From Hymenobacter cellulosilyticus (GTDB lineage Bacteria; Bacteroidota; Bacteroidia; Cytophagales; Hymenobacteraceae), in assembly GCF_022919215.1 (NCBI RefSeq), contig NZ_CP095046.1, positions 2,656,501 through 2,720,500 of the forward strand: a stretch of 64,000 nt of DNA, given 5' to 3'. A program made the position numbers and the translations under genes. Numbering within the stretch: the stretch's first letter is position 1; the number at the start of each line of letters is the position of its first letter. The notes below the pieces were generated by a model. That model saw nothing but the letters and a program-made list of their open reading frames with translations. It did not search any database and had not been told where the DNA came from. Shown in pieces: positions 27,196 to 36,067 of the stretch.

Positions 27196-28092
27196 TTAGG
27201 CCTGGAAATAGTCTCCCTGTGCAAGGTCCGTCAACAGGTCGGCCTCACGGGGTTGCCAGCCGAGCTGCTGCTGGGTGAGCAGGCTGGAGGCCGGACTGTT
27301 GAGTTCCAGAAAATACGCCAGCCAGCCAAAGTGGGCAGCGGCTTCTTCGGGAGTTTTGGCTACTACCGGTAGGTTCAGACGGCGCCCGATTACCCCGGCC
27401 AATTCGCGGATTGGAATGCCTTCTTCCGCAACCCCATGATACCGGGAACCTGCCACCCCCTTTTCCAGCGCCAGCCGGAAAAGCCGGGCCGCATCGAGCC
27501 GATGCACGGCGGGCCAGCGGTTGAGCCCGTCGCCGATGTAGGCCGACACGCCTTGCTCCCGGGCAACCCGGATGAGGGCCGGCACGAAGCCATGGTCGCC
27601 GGGGCCGTGCACCGATGGGGGCAGGCGTATTACGGCCGAGCGTACGCCCTGGGCGGCCAGGGCCAGCACGGCTTCTTCTGAGGGCACGCGCGGCGCTCCG
27701 GCGGAGGCAGGGTCGGCGGCATCCTGCTCGGTAGCCAGGCGGTTGGGAGGAAGCAGCGCCGTGCCGGAGGTGATGACAAAGGGCCGGTTTGAACCCGCCA
27801 GAGCGGCTCCAATGGCCTCAACGGCCCGAAAATCCATGGCTCCGGCCCCGGCGTAGTCGGAAAAGTCGTGCACGAAAGCCGTGTGAATCACCCCGTCGGT
27901 GGCGGCAGCCCCGCGCCGGAGGCTATCCAGGTCGTCGAGGGAGCCGGGGTGGGCCGTAGCGCCGGCGGCCACCAGGGCCTGAGCGGCGGCCTCGGAGCGG
28001 GCCAGGCCCAGCACCTGATGGCCGGCACCTATTAATTCCTGAACAATGGCCGAGCCGATGAAGCCCGTAGCGCCGGTTAAGAAAACACGCAT
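27196..28092 (-). CDS. NAD-dependent epimerase/dehydratase-like (extended SDR)
   Basis: A 298-residue atypical extended SDR. The N-terminal MRVFLTGATGFIGSAIVQEL holds the TGxxGxxG cofactor loop, ARSEAAA follows strand 2 (Arg, so NADP(H) preference is likely), and RLPPSVHGPGDHGFV and GDGLNRWPAVHRLDAARLF match the NmrA/YwnB-like and nucleoside-sugar-epimerase-like subgroup. The canonical YxxxK is not obvious. The ATG at 28092 is chosen because it starts the Rossmann strand. It lies 106 bases after the AraC-family gene on the same strand, which may control it. Confidence 0.85.
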   Translation of the reverse strand: MRVFLTGATGFIGSAIVQELIGAGHQVLGLARSEAAAQALVAAGATAHPGSLDDLDSLRRGAAATDGVIHTAFVHDFSDYAGAGAMDFRAVEAIGAALAGSNRPFVITSGTALLPPNRLATEQDAADPASAGAPRVPSEEAVLALAAQGVRSAVIRLPPSVHGPGDHGFVPALIRVAREQGVSAYIGDGLNRWPAVHRLDAARLFRLALEKGVAGSRYHGVAEEGIPIRELAGVIGRRLNLPVVAKTPEEAAAHFGWLAYFLELNSPASSLLTQQQLGWQPREADLLTDLAQGDYFQA

Positions 28093-28197
28093 GAGTAAGT
28101 CCTTTAGTGGATGTGAAGTACGCCACAAAGGTCAGGGGAGCCGAAGGCGGCCAAGCTGCGCTGGTCAAACCATCTACTGAATAATTCAAACAATGTC

Positions 28198-29127
28198 TTA
28201 TTCGCGAAAAGCGCCGGGGGGCAGACCGGTTTGCCGCTTGAAGAAATTACAGAAGTGGGCTACGTCGGCAAAGCCCAGGCTGTCGGCTATTTCGGAGATG
28301 TTCCAGTTGGTTTGCTTCAGCAGGATTTTGGCTTCCTGCGCCACCCGGCTCCCAATCAGGGCAGTGGTAGTGCGGCCCGTGGTTTCCTTTAGCACCCGGT
28401 TGAGGTGGTTGACGTGGACGGCCAGGTGGTCGGCATAGTCCTTGGCCGTGCGCAGTCGTAACTGCTGCTGCGGAGTTTCGAGCGGAAACTGTCGTTCCAG
28501 CAGCTCGGCAAACAGCGCCGTTACCCGCGCCGCGGCATTGGGCGTATGCGCCAGGGCCGGAGCCGGCTGCAGCTTCTGCCCGAAGTGAATCAGCTCCAGC
28601 AGGTAGGTGCGCAGCAGGTCGTACTTATAGGCATAGGTGGAGTTGATTTCCAGCGTCATTCTTTGAAAAATACCCTCGATGGCCGCATAATCGGCGTCCG
28701 TTACTTCCAGCACCGGATAAGCGCCCGGCTGAAAAATCGGCAGTTCCTCCAGCACCACGCCGCTCTTGGCGGGCAGCAAAAACTCGTCGGTGAAGATGCA
28801 GAAGTACCCGGTTTGGTCTAAGTCCTGGGGCCGCCACCGGTAGGGCACGCGGGAAGTGGCAAACCACAGGCCGTTGCGGGCAATGTCTACTACTTTATCG
28901 GCATTCTCAACCCGGCTACGCCCCCGGATCAGGCTGATTTTGTAGAAGGCCCGCCGGTCAAACGTCATCGGCGGCCGGTGCCGGTAGCCGGCTATCAGAT
29001 CGGCCACGCGGAAGACGTTGAAATGGCCCACTTCCCGCTGAATATCCGGTGGCAGCAAGGCTTCGGGCGCTACATCAGTGCCGGAATTAAACGTAGTGTA
29101 GAATTCTTCGAGCGAGTTGGGCTTCAT
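28198..29127 (-). CDS. AraC-family transcriptional regulator
   Basis: A 309-residue protein. The N-terminal 190 residues form a cupin-like sensing region (FYKISLIRGRSRVENADK). The last 100 hold a double helix-turn-helix AraC DNA-binding domain (KDYADHLAVHVNHLNRVLKE; NISEIADSLGFADVAHFCNF; FKRQTGLPPGAFR). It probably responds to a small molecule and may control the downstream SDR gene at 27196. A TACCTTTG element just upstream of the start on the minus strand resembles a -7 box, but the matching -33 element is not clear. Confidence 0.88.
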   Translation of the reverse strand: MKPNSLEEFYTTFNSGTDVAPEALLPPDIQREVGHFNVFRVADLIAGYRHRPPMTFDRRAFYKISLIRGRSRVENADKVVDIARNGLWFATSRVPYRWRPQDLDQTGYFCIFTDEFLLPAKSGVVLEELPIFQPGAYPVLEVTDADYAAIEGIFQRMTLEINSTYAYKYDLLRTYLLELIHFGQKLQPAPALAHTPNAAARVTALFAELLERQFPLETPQQQLRLRTAKDYADHLAVHVNHLNRVLKETTGRTTTALIGSRVAQEAKILLKQTNWNISEIADSLGFADVAHFCNFFKRQTGLPPGAFRE

Positions 29128-29173
29128 AGCTGATAGTTGTAAAAATCAAAGGTAGCTACAACTGGCCCAACGC

Positions 29174-29941
29174 CTACTGATACGGGTTATCAAACTGATG
29201 GGCGTTGATTGTGCCCCGGAAGGAAGGCGAATAGTTGCGCCCCAGCTTTAGCCGTAACTCGGTAGCAACCTCCCCGTGAGGAATAAAAACCGAGGTCAGC
29301 ACAATGTGCTGCGGCGGCAGAAAGACTGACTGTAAGCCATTCCCGCAAGCGTAGATAAAGGACCGCTCGATGCCGCGCCACTGGCCGTGCTGGTCTTTGG
29401 CTTCGAGCTGCAGGAAAACATGCTCGCCGGCACCAACGAAAAGCGTGTCTTTGCGGATGTTGCGCAGCATTACGGGGTAGGAGTCGTACCAACGGCTGAG
29501 CGTATCACGCGGCCATTCATATTCCTGCACGGCCTTAATACATTGAGAAGTATCTACAGTGATTTGCAGCGGGACATGCTCGGCCATTGGCCATTGGGGC
29601 GAGCGGGCAGTACTCTCATGGTTCCAGGCAAAAGCCAACAGCGGGTTCGAAACTCGCTTTTGCCTGGTGGGCGGCAAAAGAAAAGTCGTAAGCCCGTGAT
29701 TCAATAAAACGGTATCCTGATACGGTCCAATGTACAGGAAGCGGTGCTCGGTGCTTGCCCCCGACGTTGCCCTGCGCGCCGTGCTGGCTTGGCGCAAAGT
29801 ATCCTGCACGATGGGGAAAGCAGGAGCGGCGGGGGCGCGTACCGTCTTGATTTCCTGCTTGGCTTCCTTATGCTGCGAACCACAGGCGGGCAGCAGTAGT
29901 ACTGCCAGCAGAAGCGCGAACGGCGAGCAGGAAAATCTCAT
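29174..29941 (-). CDS. Hypothetical lipoprotein
   Basis: From the ATG at 29941 a 255-residue protein begins with a lipoprotein signal (FALLLAVLLLPACGS, Cys lipobox). The mature part has mixed beta strands, including VPLQITVDTSQCIKAV and LFVGAGEHVFLQLEAKD, and one central Cys. I do not recognise a family. It is followed in order by another lipoprotein gene upstream (30090) on the same strand, 148 bases away. Probably anchored in the outer or inner membrane facing the periplasm. Confidence 0.65.
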   Translation of the reverse strand: MRFSCSPFALLLAVLLLPACGSQHKEAKQEIKTVRAPAAPAFPIVQDTLRQASTARRATSGASTEHRFLYIGPYQDTVLLNHGLTTFLLPPTRQKRVSNPLLAFAWNHESTARSPQWPMAEHVPLQITVDTSQCIKAVQEYEWPRDTLSRWYDSYPVMLRNIRKDTLFVGAGEHVFLQLEAKDQHGQWRGIERSFIYACGNGLQSVFLPPQHIVLTSVFIPHGEVATELRLKLGRNYSPSFRGTINAHQFDNPYQ

Positions 29942-30089
29942 GGAAGAAACAACAGGGCGAGTAGCTGCCAAAATACCACCTCTTAGCCAGGTTTTTCCTA
30001 TTATGAGCAAATTCGGAGTAGCCTGATGCTTTATCTTATCGGTAATGAGTATTCTCTTGCTAAAAGGCACCTGCTGCGGCGGTTAGCTA

Positions 30090-30647
30090 CTAAGGCTGCA
30101 GATTGACCGTAGAACTAGTGGTCTTGTATGCTTTGCCACCCACCAAGTGTATGCGCACCTGAAACTGCTGGTTGCCTGCGCGGGCAGGAGGGGCGGTAAG
30201 GGTTACGTACTGGTTGTTAATGTGCTTGGCTTCTCGGGGGCTCACCAGAAAATCATTTAAAGCAGTGGTGCCAATGCGCGCCAAATCATTTAAAGAAGTG
30301 CCCGCAGGATGCTGAGCGTCGTAGTCATTGCTGCTCGTTACCACCAGGGAATCTACCTCGCCGATAAAGATTGGGGAAGCGGAAATACAATCAGCCCAGG
30401 CCGCGAAGCCTCCCCTTTGGGGTACGAATGCAGTAGGTGGTACCAGTTCCAGCCCCAGCAGCAGGTCTTTCGCTTGCACCATTTGGCGGTTTGCCAGTAC
30501 GCCTGTTTGCTGGCTATAAAGAATTAGATTGATGCCATCCACCTTCATAGTCGGATCGGGGTTCGGGCAAGCACTTTCGCAAGCCGGCAACAGCAGAAGC
30601 AGCGAAACGCAAAGCAATCCAACCCGGACAAGTTCGTTCATTCTCAT
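30090..30647 (-). CDS. Hypothetical lipoprotein
   Basis: A 185-residue protein with a lipoprotein signal peptide (GLLCVSLLLLLPACESAC). The mature part contains a short CPNPDPT segment, a DCISASPIFIGEVDSL block and an immunoglobulin-like run of strands at the end (NQQFQVRIHLVGGKAY). It resembles short Bacteroidota lipoproteins of unknown function. Same strand as the lipoprotein at 29174; they may be co-transcribed. Confidence 0.65.
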   Translation of the reverse strand: MRMNELVRVGLLCVSLLLLLPACESACPNPDPTMKVDGINLILYSQQTGVLANRQMVQAKDLLLGLELVPPTAFVPQRGGFAAWADCISASPIFIGEVDSLVVTSSNDYDAQHPAGTSLNDLARIGTTALNDFLVSPREAKHINNQYVTLTAPPARAGNQQFQVRIHLVGGKAYKTTSSTVNLQP

Positions 30648-30880
30648 AAAGTAAGGCTAAGAGTTAACCGCTGAGCACAAGATACCTGGCTTTATTTTAT
30701 TTCATGGGAAGGGTACAAAATGCGGCTAAGTCTGATGCTTTATAGAAAAGTGTAGGCACTCAGTAAGGTCTATATTTATCGGGTCCTATCTCAAAGATAC
30801 CAACTGCGGAAAAGCACTGTTTGGGTGAACTGTGGTAAGTTGTAGCTTAAGTGATGTTAGTTGACCTCGGTAAATGCAAG

Positions 30881-31279
30881 ATGGTAAAATGCGCTTATGT
30901 AGTGCTGCTCGTTCTCCTTACCAGTAGTTATTCATTTGGGCAGGTCCCTGTCCGACAAGAGCAGGAAGTAAGACGTGCTTGGAAATTGCTCCTGGCTCAA
31001 ATGCAAACTGGGACGCTTGCCGCTACCAAAGAATTGATGACCGATGCTGCCTTTGCCTCCCTGACGCAAGGGGTTAAGGCAACGGAATATGCCGAGGCGC
31101 TTCGAAGGTTTTCGAGGCAGAATAAACAGGAGCCAGTTACTGTACAAGTCATTAGCCCAACTGAGGCAATAGTAGAGGTTGGCCAACTTGATGTAGAGGC
31201 CGGATTCTATCTATCGGAGTTTGACTTTGAATACCAAGCAGGCAAATGGCTGCTGGTGGCCTTCTACCCTAACAAATGA
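30881..31279 (+). CDS. Hypothetical exported protein (NTF2-like?)
   Basis: From the ATG at 30881 a 132-residue protein with a signal peptide (YVVLLVLLTSSYSFGQ). The mature part has two helices followed by a sheet (VTVQVISPTEAIVEVGQL; FDFEYQAGKWLLVAFYPNK), the order seen in SnoaL/NTF2-like folds that track polar ligands, but this is a guess. An alternative ATG at 30851 adds ten residues before the signal peptide. Codon use is less GC-biased than in neighbouring genes. Confidence 0.6.
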   Translation: MVKCAYVVLLVLLTSSYSFGQVPVRQEQEVRRAWKLLLAQMQTGTLAATKELMTDAAFASLTQGVKATEYAEALRRFSRQNKQEPVTVQVISPTEAIVEVGQLDVEAGFYLSEFDFEYQAGKWLLVAFYPNK

Positions 31280-31539
31280 TGCTGCCGTTTTTTACTTTCG
31301 CTGCGCAGGGGCCTTATTGGCTGAACGTGGTACTTTTCCGGGGAATAGGCGCCAATTTGAATGTTTGTGAAACGCGTTCCTGCGGGCCATTGACTAAGCC
31401 TTAACTCAAAAATGAGTTTCGTACGCCCGCCTCGCGTTACTAGGACCAACTGGGCACCTTGCGTCGAATTGATTCCTCCCGTTCACCAAAAAGAGCCTTC
31501 AGCTAACGGCATCTAACTTACTGCTCCGTCTTTCCACTG

Positions 31540-32148
31540 ATGAACGTAATTGTAAAGAGGTTATTAATTACCACAGGCGTTGTTGTTGCTCTGATGGTAG
31601 GGGCCTACACATGTTGGCTGATTGTTCTGGCGCACGCATTCGGAGCGTTTGACCCTACCTACACCAAAGCTGACCTCATCCGCCACTACGAGGCGAAGGC
31701 CCCGGAACTCTGGGCGCTTAACGCCTACATTAACTCCATCGTGCCGGCCCACCAGTCAGTTGACATTGAGTTTGACGGGCAGCGTACCATTCCCATTTTT
31801 CACCTCAAGGTTAACGGTATATACGACAGTAACTGGGATGTTAAATGGGATTCTGCCCAAGCCGACACCCTGTTGCACCAACTCGGCTGGACTCGGCAAA
31901 CCCTAACGACCCTGCAAGCCAAGCTCGACCAGGCCGGGTGCATTTCCATTGCCAGCGGCGAGCCGTGCACCATTGGCTACCAGCGCAGCGGAATGGGCAA
32001 GTATTCGTACAACCTCTTCTCCGGCCCCCTGAGCGACAGTTTGAAAGTCCAGTATAGCAGCGGCTGCACCCATATTGTCTACAAGCCCCAGGTGGTGCTG
32101 GAGTACGGGGGCGGGGCCGTCGGACCGCAATGTTTTGAGGAGCAGTAA
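31540..32148 (+). CDS. Hypothetical single-pass membrane protein
   Basis: A 202-residue protein with one N-terminal membrane helix (LLITTGVVVALMVGAYTCWLIV) and a soluble domain outside. The soluble part contains the segment DLIRHYEAKAPELWALNAYI, a beta region (SVDIEFDGQRTIPIFHLKV) and three cysteines near the end that may form disulfides. I do not recognise a family. It stands alone; the 260 bases before it (31280-31539) show nothing recognisable. Confidence 0.6.
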   Translation: MNVIVKRLLITTGVVVALMVGAYTCWLIVLAHAFGAFDPTYTKADLIRHYEAKAPELWALNAYINSIVPAHQSVDIEFDGQRTIPIFHLKVNGIYDSNWDVKWDSAQADTLLHQLGWTRQTLTTLQAKLDQAGCISIASGEPCTIGYQRSGMGKYSYNLFSGPLSDSLKVQYSSGCTHIVYKPQVVLEYGGGAVGPQCFEEQ

Positions 32149-32314
32149 GTCTACACTAATAGCTACTGCTCAAGGGGCTCAACATGGCTGGCTCACACGA
32201 TTAATGGTGGCCATATTCCGCGAAACGGGAATTTAGGTAGCCTCCATTTTGAGATAGGGACTGATTTAGCGGCGGGGCATTGAAAAAACTATGTATAGCG
32301 CACAAATGCAAAAA

Positions 32315-32362
32315 GCCTGAAAACGGACCCTTCTGATTGCTCAGGATGGTCCGTTTTCAGGC
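32315..32362 (-). terminator. Terminator of the hscB / tRNA-Leu transcript
   Basis: A perfect 15-bp stem (32315-32329 with 32348-32362) is followed on the minus strand by a T run (opposite AAAA at 32311-32314), 28 bases beyond the tRNA. Confidence 0.75.
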
Positions 32363-32389
32363 TAATAGGCAGGTATTGCTACCTCAGGG

Positions 32390-32471
32390 TACCCGGAGCC
32401 GGAGTCGAACCGGCACATCTTTCGATATCGGTGTTTGAGACCGACGCGTCTACCGATTCCGCCATCCGGGC
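32390..32471 (-). tRNA. tRNA-Leu (anticodon CAA)
   Basis: The minus strand folds as a class II tRNA: acceptor GCCCGGA with TCCGGGT (last pair G-U), a D arm with GGTAGAC, an anticodon loop CTCAAAC giving CAA, a variable arm, and the T arm GCCGGTTCGACTCCGGC. CCA is not encoded in full. It lies directly after hscB and before a terminator. Confidence 0.9.
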
Positions 32472-32489
32472 TGAACACGTTCCCACGAC

Positions 32490-33026
32490 TCAGGAACGGG
32501 TTGCAAACTTAGCGAGACTTTCGTGAATACGCAACAAATACCGCTTTTTCAGATAATAGGTGCGGATTTGCTGTAGGGCCTGAGGCCTCACATCGGCTGG
32601 TAAGCCCTCATAGCCAGCCAGAACCGGCGCAATGCCTGCGTCTAAAGTTTCGGTCAAATTTTGGGTTTCTTGCTCTAGGCGCTGTACAGCGGCTGGGTCG
32701 GGCTCAAACTCCAGCTCCATCAGCTGCTCGTTCAGCTCCATTACTTCCATCAGAAAATCAGCGGGCAGCTCCTGCTTGCCTTCCTCCAATAGTCCGTGCC
32801 GGCCCAAAATGTAAGCCATGCGTTGATCGGGGTGGGAGAGGGTGCGGTAGGCGTTAGTATTGAGCGTGGCCAGCTGCAGAATCTCCTGCTGCCGCTCGGG
32901 CGTGGCCGTGGCGTGAAAATCGGGGTGGTACTCACGGCTTAGAGCGTAGTATTTGCTTTTCAGCGTGGCCGCGTCGGGCTGAAAGGATTCGGGCAGGCCG
33001 TAAAATTCGAAGTAGTCGGGGTTCAT
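32490..33026 (-). CDS. hscB: Fe-S cluster assembly co-chaperone HscB
   Basis: A 178-residue J-domain protein. HscB delivers the scaffold IscU to the Hsp70 HscA and stimulates its ATPase during iron-sulfur cluster transfer. The J domain fills the first 75 residues, with the HPD motif in YHPDFH and the NTNAYRTLSHPDQRMAYILG segment usual for HscB. The C-terminal three-helix domain (FLMEVMELNEQLMELEF) binds the scaffold. Its start overlaps the stop of the ABM gene (ATGA). Length agrees with the family. No hscA or iscU in the window. Confidence 0.9.
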   Translation of the reverse strand: MNPDYFEFYGLPESFQPDAATLKSKYYALSREYHPDFHATATPERQQEILQLATLNTNAYRTLSHPDQRMAYILGRHGLLEEGKQELPADFLMEVMELNEQLMELEFEPDPAAVQRLEQETQNLTETLDAGIAPVLAGYEGLPADVRPQALQQIRTYYLKKRYLLRIHESLAKFATRS

Positions 33027-33346
33027 CAGCTAGTGGGCCGGGGAGTAGAAGTGGAGTCCGGGCCCGCAGGGTATACGGAGAAGGCCAGGGGTGGGGCGGC
33101 AAACAGGGCCTTGGTAGTGGGCCACACTTGCCCAAACAGCGCCGAGCGGCGGTAGTTGTTCAGGTCGTCGGCCGAGTTCCAGTGGCTGTGGGTGCAATAC
33201 ACGTTGGGCATGTCGGCATCCTGCCAGAGCTCTAAATGCTGGCAGCCGGGCATATTCCGGATTTTATTTTCCGAGTCCCGAAATATGGCCAGGAAATCGG
33301 CTACTTTTTCCGGCTGGAAAGTCATGCGCACAATACGGGTAAGCAT
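33026..33346 (-). CDS. Antibiotic-biosynthesis-monooxygenase (ABM) domain protein
   Basis: A 106-residue single ABM domain: a ferredoxin-like fold with MLTRIVRMTFQPEKVADFLA at the start and CQHLELWQDADMPNVYCTHS then HWNSADDLNNYRRSALF in the middle. Family members are small dimeric oxygenases or heme-degrading proteins; many have no known substrate. The protein ends in a Ser/Thr/Pro tail. It is translationally coupled to hscB, which hints at a housekeeping rather than a biosynthetic role. Confidence 0.85.
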   Translation of the reverse strand: MLTRIVRMTFQPEKVADFLAIFRDSENKIRNMPGCQHLELWQDADMPNVYCTHSHWNSADDLNNYRRSALFGQVWPTTKALFAAPPLAFSVYPAGPDSTSTPRPTS

Positions 33347-33484
33347 ATGGCGGAAAGGGCGTTAGAGCAGCGGAAAAAAGTGACTGACACAATGGCTTAC
33401 ATTACTTAACATAATAAATAAACAAATCAAAAAGCCGTTTTAAGACCCAGGAACACAGTTTTTAGGTTCTATTCCAAGTAGAGC

Positions 33485-34255
33485 TTAGACCTCAGTGGGG
33501 AAGCGTATATCCACTTGGGAGTCGAAGTAGAGGCCGAGCAGTTCGGCGGCATTGCCCTGGTTCACGCCGATGCAAAGCCGGTCCTGACTGTTGAAAATGC
33601 AGACGGCATCACCTGGATCGGCAGCCTGGAAGTGGGCGGCAATGTCGCGCACGGTTTCGCGGGCAAAGTGAATGGTGCAGGGTCGGCCGCGGCCGATTAC
33701 TTCCAGGGCCGTGCGGCTGATGTTGGTAATTAAATTACCGTAGTGGTCCACGTGAATGACGTGACCAGTAATGCGGTTGTCCTGCAGGCGCAGCTGCCGG
33801 TTCAGCAGTTGGTAGGAGTCGGTTGCAATGGGCCCTAGGTCGGAAATCAGACCGCCTTTGGCTAAATGCACGGCGGCCGGGGCCAGGATGTCGCGGGTGG
33901 GAGAGGAGGTAGCCTCGGCCGGAATCTGGACCAGTTCCTCGGGCTTGCCGTCGGTAAGCAGGGCCAACAGGCCGTTATTGGCCGCCACAAAGTAATGATC
34001 CTCGAACAGGGCGGCCTGCCAACTGCCTTTGCTGCCGCCGTGGTCGTTGACGCCCACGAGGTGCACCGTGCCCTTCGGGAAGTCCCGAAATACGGAATCG
34101 AGAACGTGTAAGGCGTGCGCGATGTTAAAGGGTTCAACAGCGTGGCTGATGTCCAGAACCGGTTGGGTGGGCGCCAGCTGCATAATCCGTGCTTTCACCG
34201 CGGCCACGTAATGGTCGCGGTATCCAAAGTCGGACAGAAACGTAATCAGCCCCAT
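33485..34255 (-). CDS. SAM hydroxide adenosyltransferase (DUF62 / chlorinase-fluorinase-like)
   Basis: A 256-residue protein of the DUF62 family, whose common members hydrolyse S-adenosylmethionine to adenosine and methionine; rare members halogenate. Visible: ITFLSDFGYRDHYVAAVK at the N-terminus, LDISHAVEPFNIAHA, the GVNDHGG metal-free substrate loop region, and VIHVDHYGNLITNI in the C-terminal beta barrel. Length matches. It is divergent from the phoH gene with a 133-base shared upstream region containing a TACTTTTG -7-like box for this gene. With the SAM riboswitch it is the second SAM-linked element in the window. Confidence 0.88.
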   Translation of the reverse strand: MGLITFLSDFGYRDHYVAAVKARIMQLAPTQPVLDISHAVEPFNIAHALHVLDSVFRDFPKGTVHLVGVNDHGGSKGSWQAALFEDHYFVAANNGLLALLTDGKPEELVQIPAEATSSPTRDILAPAAVHLAKGGLISDLGPIATDSYQLLNRQLRLQDNRITGHVIHVDHYGNLITNISRTALEVIGRGRPCTIHFARETVRDIAAHFQAADPGDAVCIFNSQDRLCIGVNQGNAAELLGLYFDSQVDIRFPTEV

Positions 34256-34388
34256 GCCGGAATTTCTCAGTTCTTCGTACTATTGTTTACCCTGTCTAGG
34301 GGCGGCAAAAGTAGGCGATTTGGACGGAACCAGTGCCCCTTTCGCCATCAGCATTCTCTAACTCTCTCAGCTTAAAAGCAACTACAGT

Positions 34389-35501
34389 TTGGTCGAGAAA
34401 ATCATCACGCTCGAAAACGTCTCTCTTGTCGACTTCCTCGGACCCGACAATCAGAACATCCGCCAGCTGGCCGCGGCCTTTCCCGGCAGCAAAATCATTT
34501 CGCGAGGCAACGAAATTAAGATTCAGGGGCAGACGCCCGTAATTGCCAGGATCAATGAAATCCTGTCGTCCCTGATTGAGCATTACCACCAATTCGGGCA
34601 AATCACTGACAGAACCGTGGCGCAATACTTGGCTTCGGCCGATGACGAGATGGAGGAGCGGCAGATTGCCATGACTTCCCCAGCCGACGTTATCGTGTTT
34701 GGGGCTAAGGGCGGCGTTATCAAGGCCAAAACCCCGAACCAGCAGAAATTAGTCGATGCCGTTATGCGCAACGACCTGGTTTTTGCCCTTGGGCCGGCCG
34801 GTACCGGCAAAACCTATATTTCGGTGGCCTTGGCCGTGCGGGCGTTGAAAAATAAGGAGGTCAAGAAAATCATCATTTCCCGTCCCGTCGTGGAAGCCGG
34901 CGAAAGCCTGGGTTTCCTGCCCGGCGACATGAAGGAGAAGGTTGACCCCTACCTGCGCCCGATTTACGACGCCCTGGAAGACATGATTCCGGCCGAAAAG
35001 CTGAAATTCTACCAGGAAAACAAGATTATCGAAATTGCCCCGCTGGCCTACATGCGCGGCCGTACGCTCAACAACGCCTTCGTGCTGCTGGATGAGGCCC
35101 AGAACACCACGCCTTCCCAGCTGAAGATGTTTTTGACCCGCATGGGCCCCACGGCGAAAGTCATGGTGAACGGTGACCGAAGCCAGATTGACCTGCCCAC
35201 CAAGCAGAAGTCGGGCTTGATGCAGGCCCTGGACATCCTCAAGGACGTGCGCGGCATCGGCTTCGTGGAAATGAGTGCCGACGACGTGGTGCGTCACCGC
35301 CTGGTAAAGGAAATCGTGGTGGCTTACGACCGGCACGATGTGCAGGAGCAGCGCGACCAGGCCAACCGGCCCGTGCGTGAGGCCCGGCCCTACCGCTCGT
35401 CGAACCCGGCCCAGGCTCCCGACCCGGCCCGTCACCCCGACGCCCGGCCCGAGAATGACGGCATGAGCAATTTGCCCGTCAATCATGAGCAGCAACTGTA
35501 A
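34389..35501 (+). CDS. phoH: PhoH-like ATPase
   Basis: A 370-residue PhoH-family P-loop ATPase. The N-terminal 110 residues include a KH-like RNA-binding region (LAAAFPGSKIISRGNEIKIQ). Walker A is ALGPAGTGKT near residue 138; Walker B is VLLDEAQNT; an arginine-type sensor region is MVNGDRSQIDLP. PhoH/YbeZ proteins are linked to rRNA maturation together with YbeY. The start codon appears to be TTG at 34389, giving the usual VEKIITLENVSLVDFLG beginning. The last 40 residues are a disordered Pro/Arg tail. A terminator follows. Confidence 0.9.
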   Translation: MVEKIITLENVSLVDFLGPDNQNIRQLAAAFPGSKIISRGNEIKIQGQTPVIARINEILSSLIEHYHQFGQITDRTVAQYLASADDEMEERQIAMTSPADVIVFGAKGGVIKAKTPNQQKLVDAVMRNDLVFALGPAGTGKTYISVALAVRALKNKEVKKIIISRPVVEAGESLGFLPGDMKEKVDPYLRPIYDALEDMIPAEKLKFYQENKIIEIAPLAYMRGRTLNNAFVLLDEAQNTTPSQLKMFLTRMGPTAKVMVNGDRSQIDLPTKQKSGLMQALDILKDVRGIGFVEMSADDVVRHRLVKEIVVAYDRHDVQEQRDQANRPVREARPYRSSNPAQAPDPARHPDARPENDGMSNLPVNHEQQL

Positions 35502-35524
35502 GCCGGAATCTGGCTGACCTTGAA

Positions 35525-35560
35525 AAAAGAACCACCCACGCTGCGGGTGGTTCTTTTGTT
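35525..35560 (+). terminator. Terminator of phoH
   Basis: A perfect 13-bp stem (35525-35537 with 35545-35557) with a seven-base loop continues into TGTTTT, 24 bases after the stop. Confidence 0.85.
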
Positions 35561-35621
35561 TTGCGCCGGCCCGCGTTACTTTGTACTTCTACTTTCCTGC
35601 CTGCTTCAGGCCTTACTGCCC

Positions 35622-36062
35622 ATGATTACCGCCGAGCCCGTTTCTGACCTGCGCGACCTTGACGCCGCTTTTACCATCCGCGAAACTGTATTTGTGCACG
35701 AGCAAGGCGTGCCCGCCGATGCCGAGTACGACGTGCACGACCGCACCGACGCCCGGCACTACCTGGCCCGGGCTACTGACGGCACGCCTTGCGGAGCCGC
35801 CCGCTGGCGCACCACCGACAACGGCGTAAAGCTGGAGCGTTTCGCCGTGTTGGAAGCTTTTCGCAATCAGGCTGTGGGCAGCGCGCTCCTCAAACGAGTG
35901 TTGGAAGACGTGCAGGCTGCGCACCCCGAAGCTACCGTGTACCTAAATGCTCAGCTGCGGGCTATTCCATTCTATGAGCGGCACGGCTTCAGCAAGGTCG
36001 GAGACCAGTTCACGGAGTGCGACATTGAGCACTTCAAGATGATCTGGAACAAGCCAGGGTAA
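35622..36062 (+). CDS. GNAT-family N-acetyltransferase
   Basis: A 146-residue GNAT protein of the YjdJ/ElaA-like type. The fold is visible from FTIRETVFVHEQGVPADAEY through AARWRTTDNGVKLERFAVLE and the acetyl-CoA pyrophosphate loop RNQAVGSALLKRVLED to IPFYERHGFSKVGDQF. It transfers an acetyl group from acetyl-CoA to an unknown amine. A longer frame from 35520 starts inside the phoH terminator, so I prefer the ATG at 35622. The next gene starts five bases downstream. Confidence 0.87.
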   Translation: MITAEPVSDLRDLDAAFTIRETVFVHEQGVPADAEYDVHDRTDARHYLARATDGTPCGAARWRTTDNGVKLERFAVLEAFRNQAVGSALLKRVLEDVQAAHPEATVYLNAQLRAIPFYERHGFSKVGDQFTECDIEHFKMIWNKPG

Positions 36063-36067
36063 ACGAC

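Noticed and set aside
26745..27278. 177-codon plus-strand frame after the Oar-like receptor
   Set aside because: It begins inside the terminator and overlaps the 3' end of the epimerase-like gene in antisense; no domain visible.
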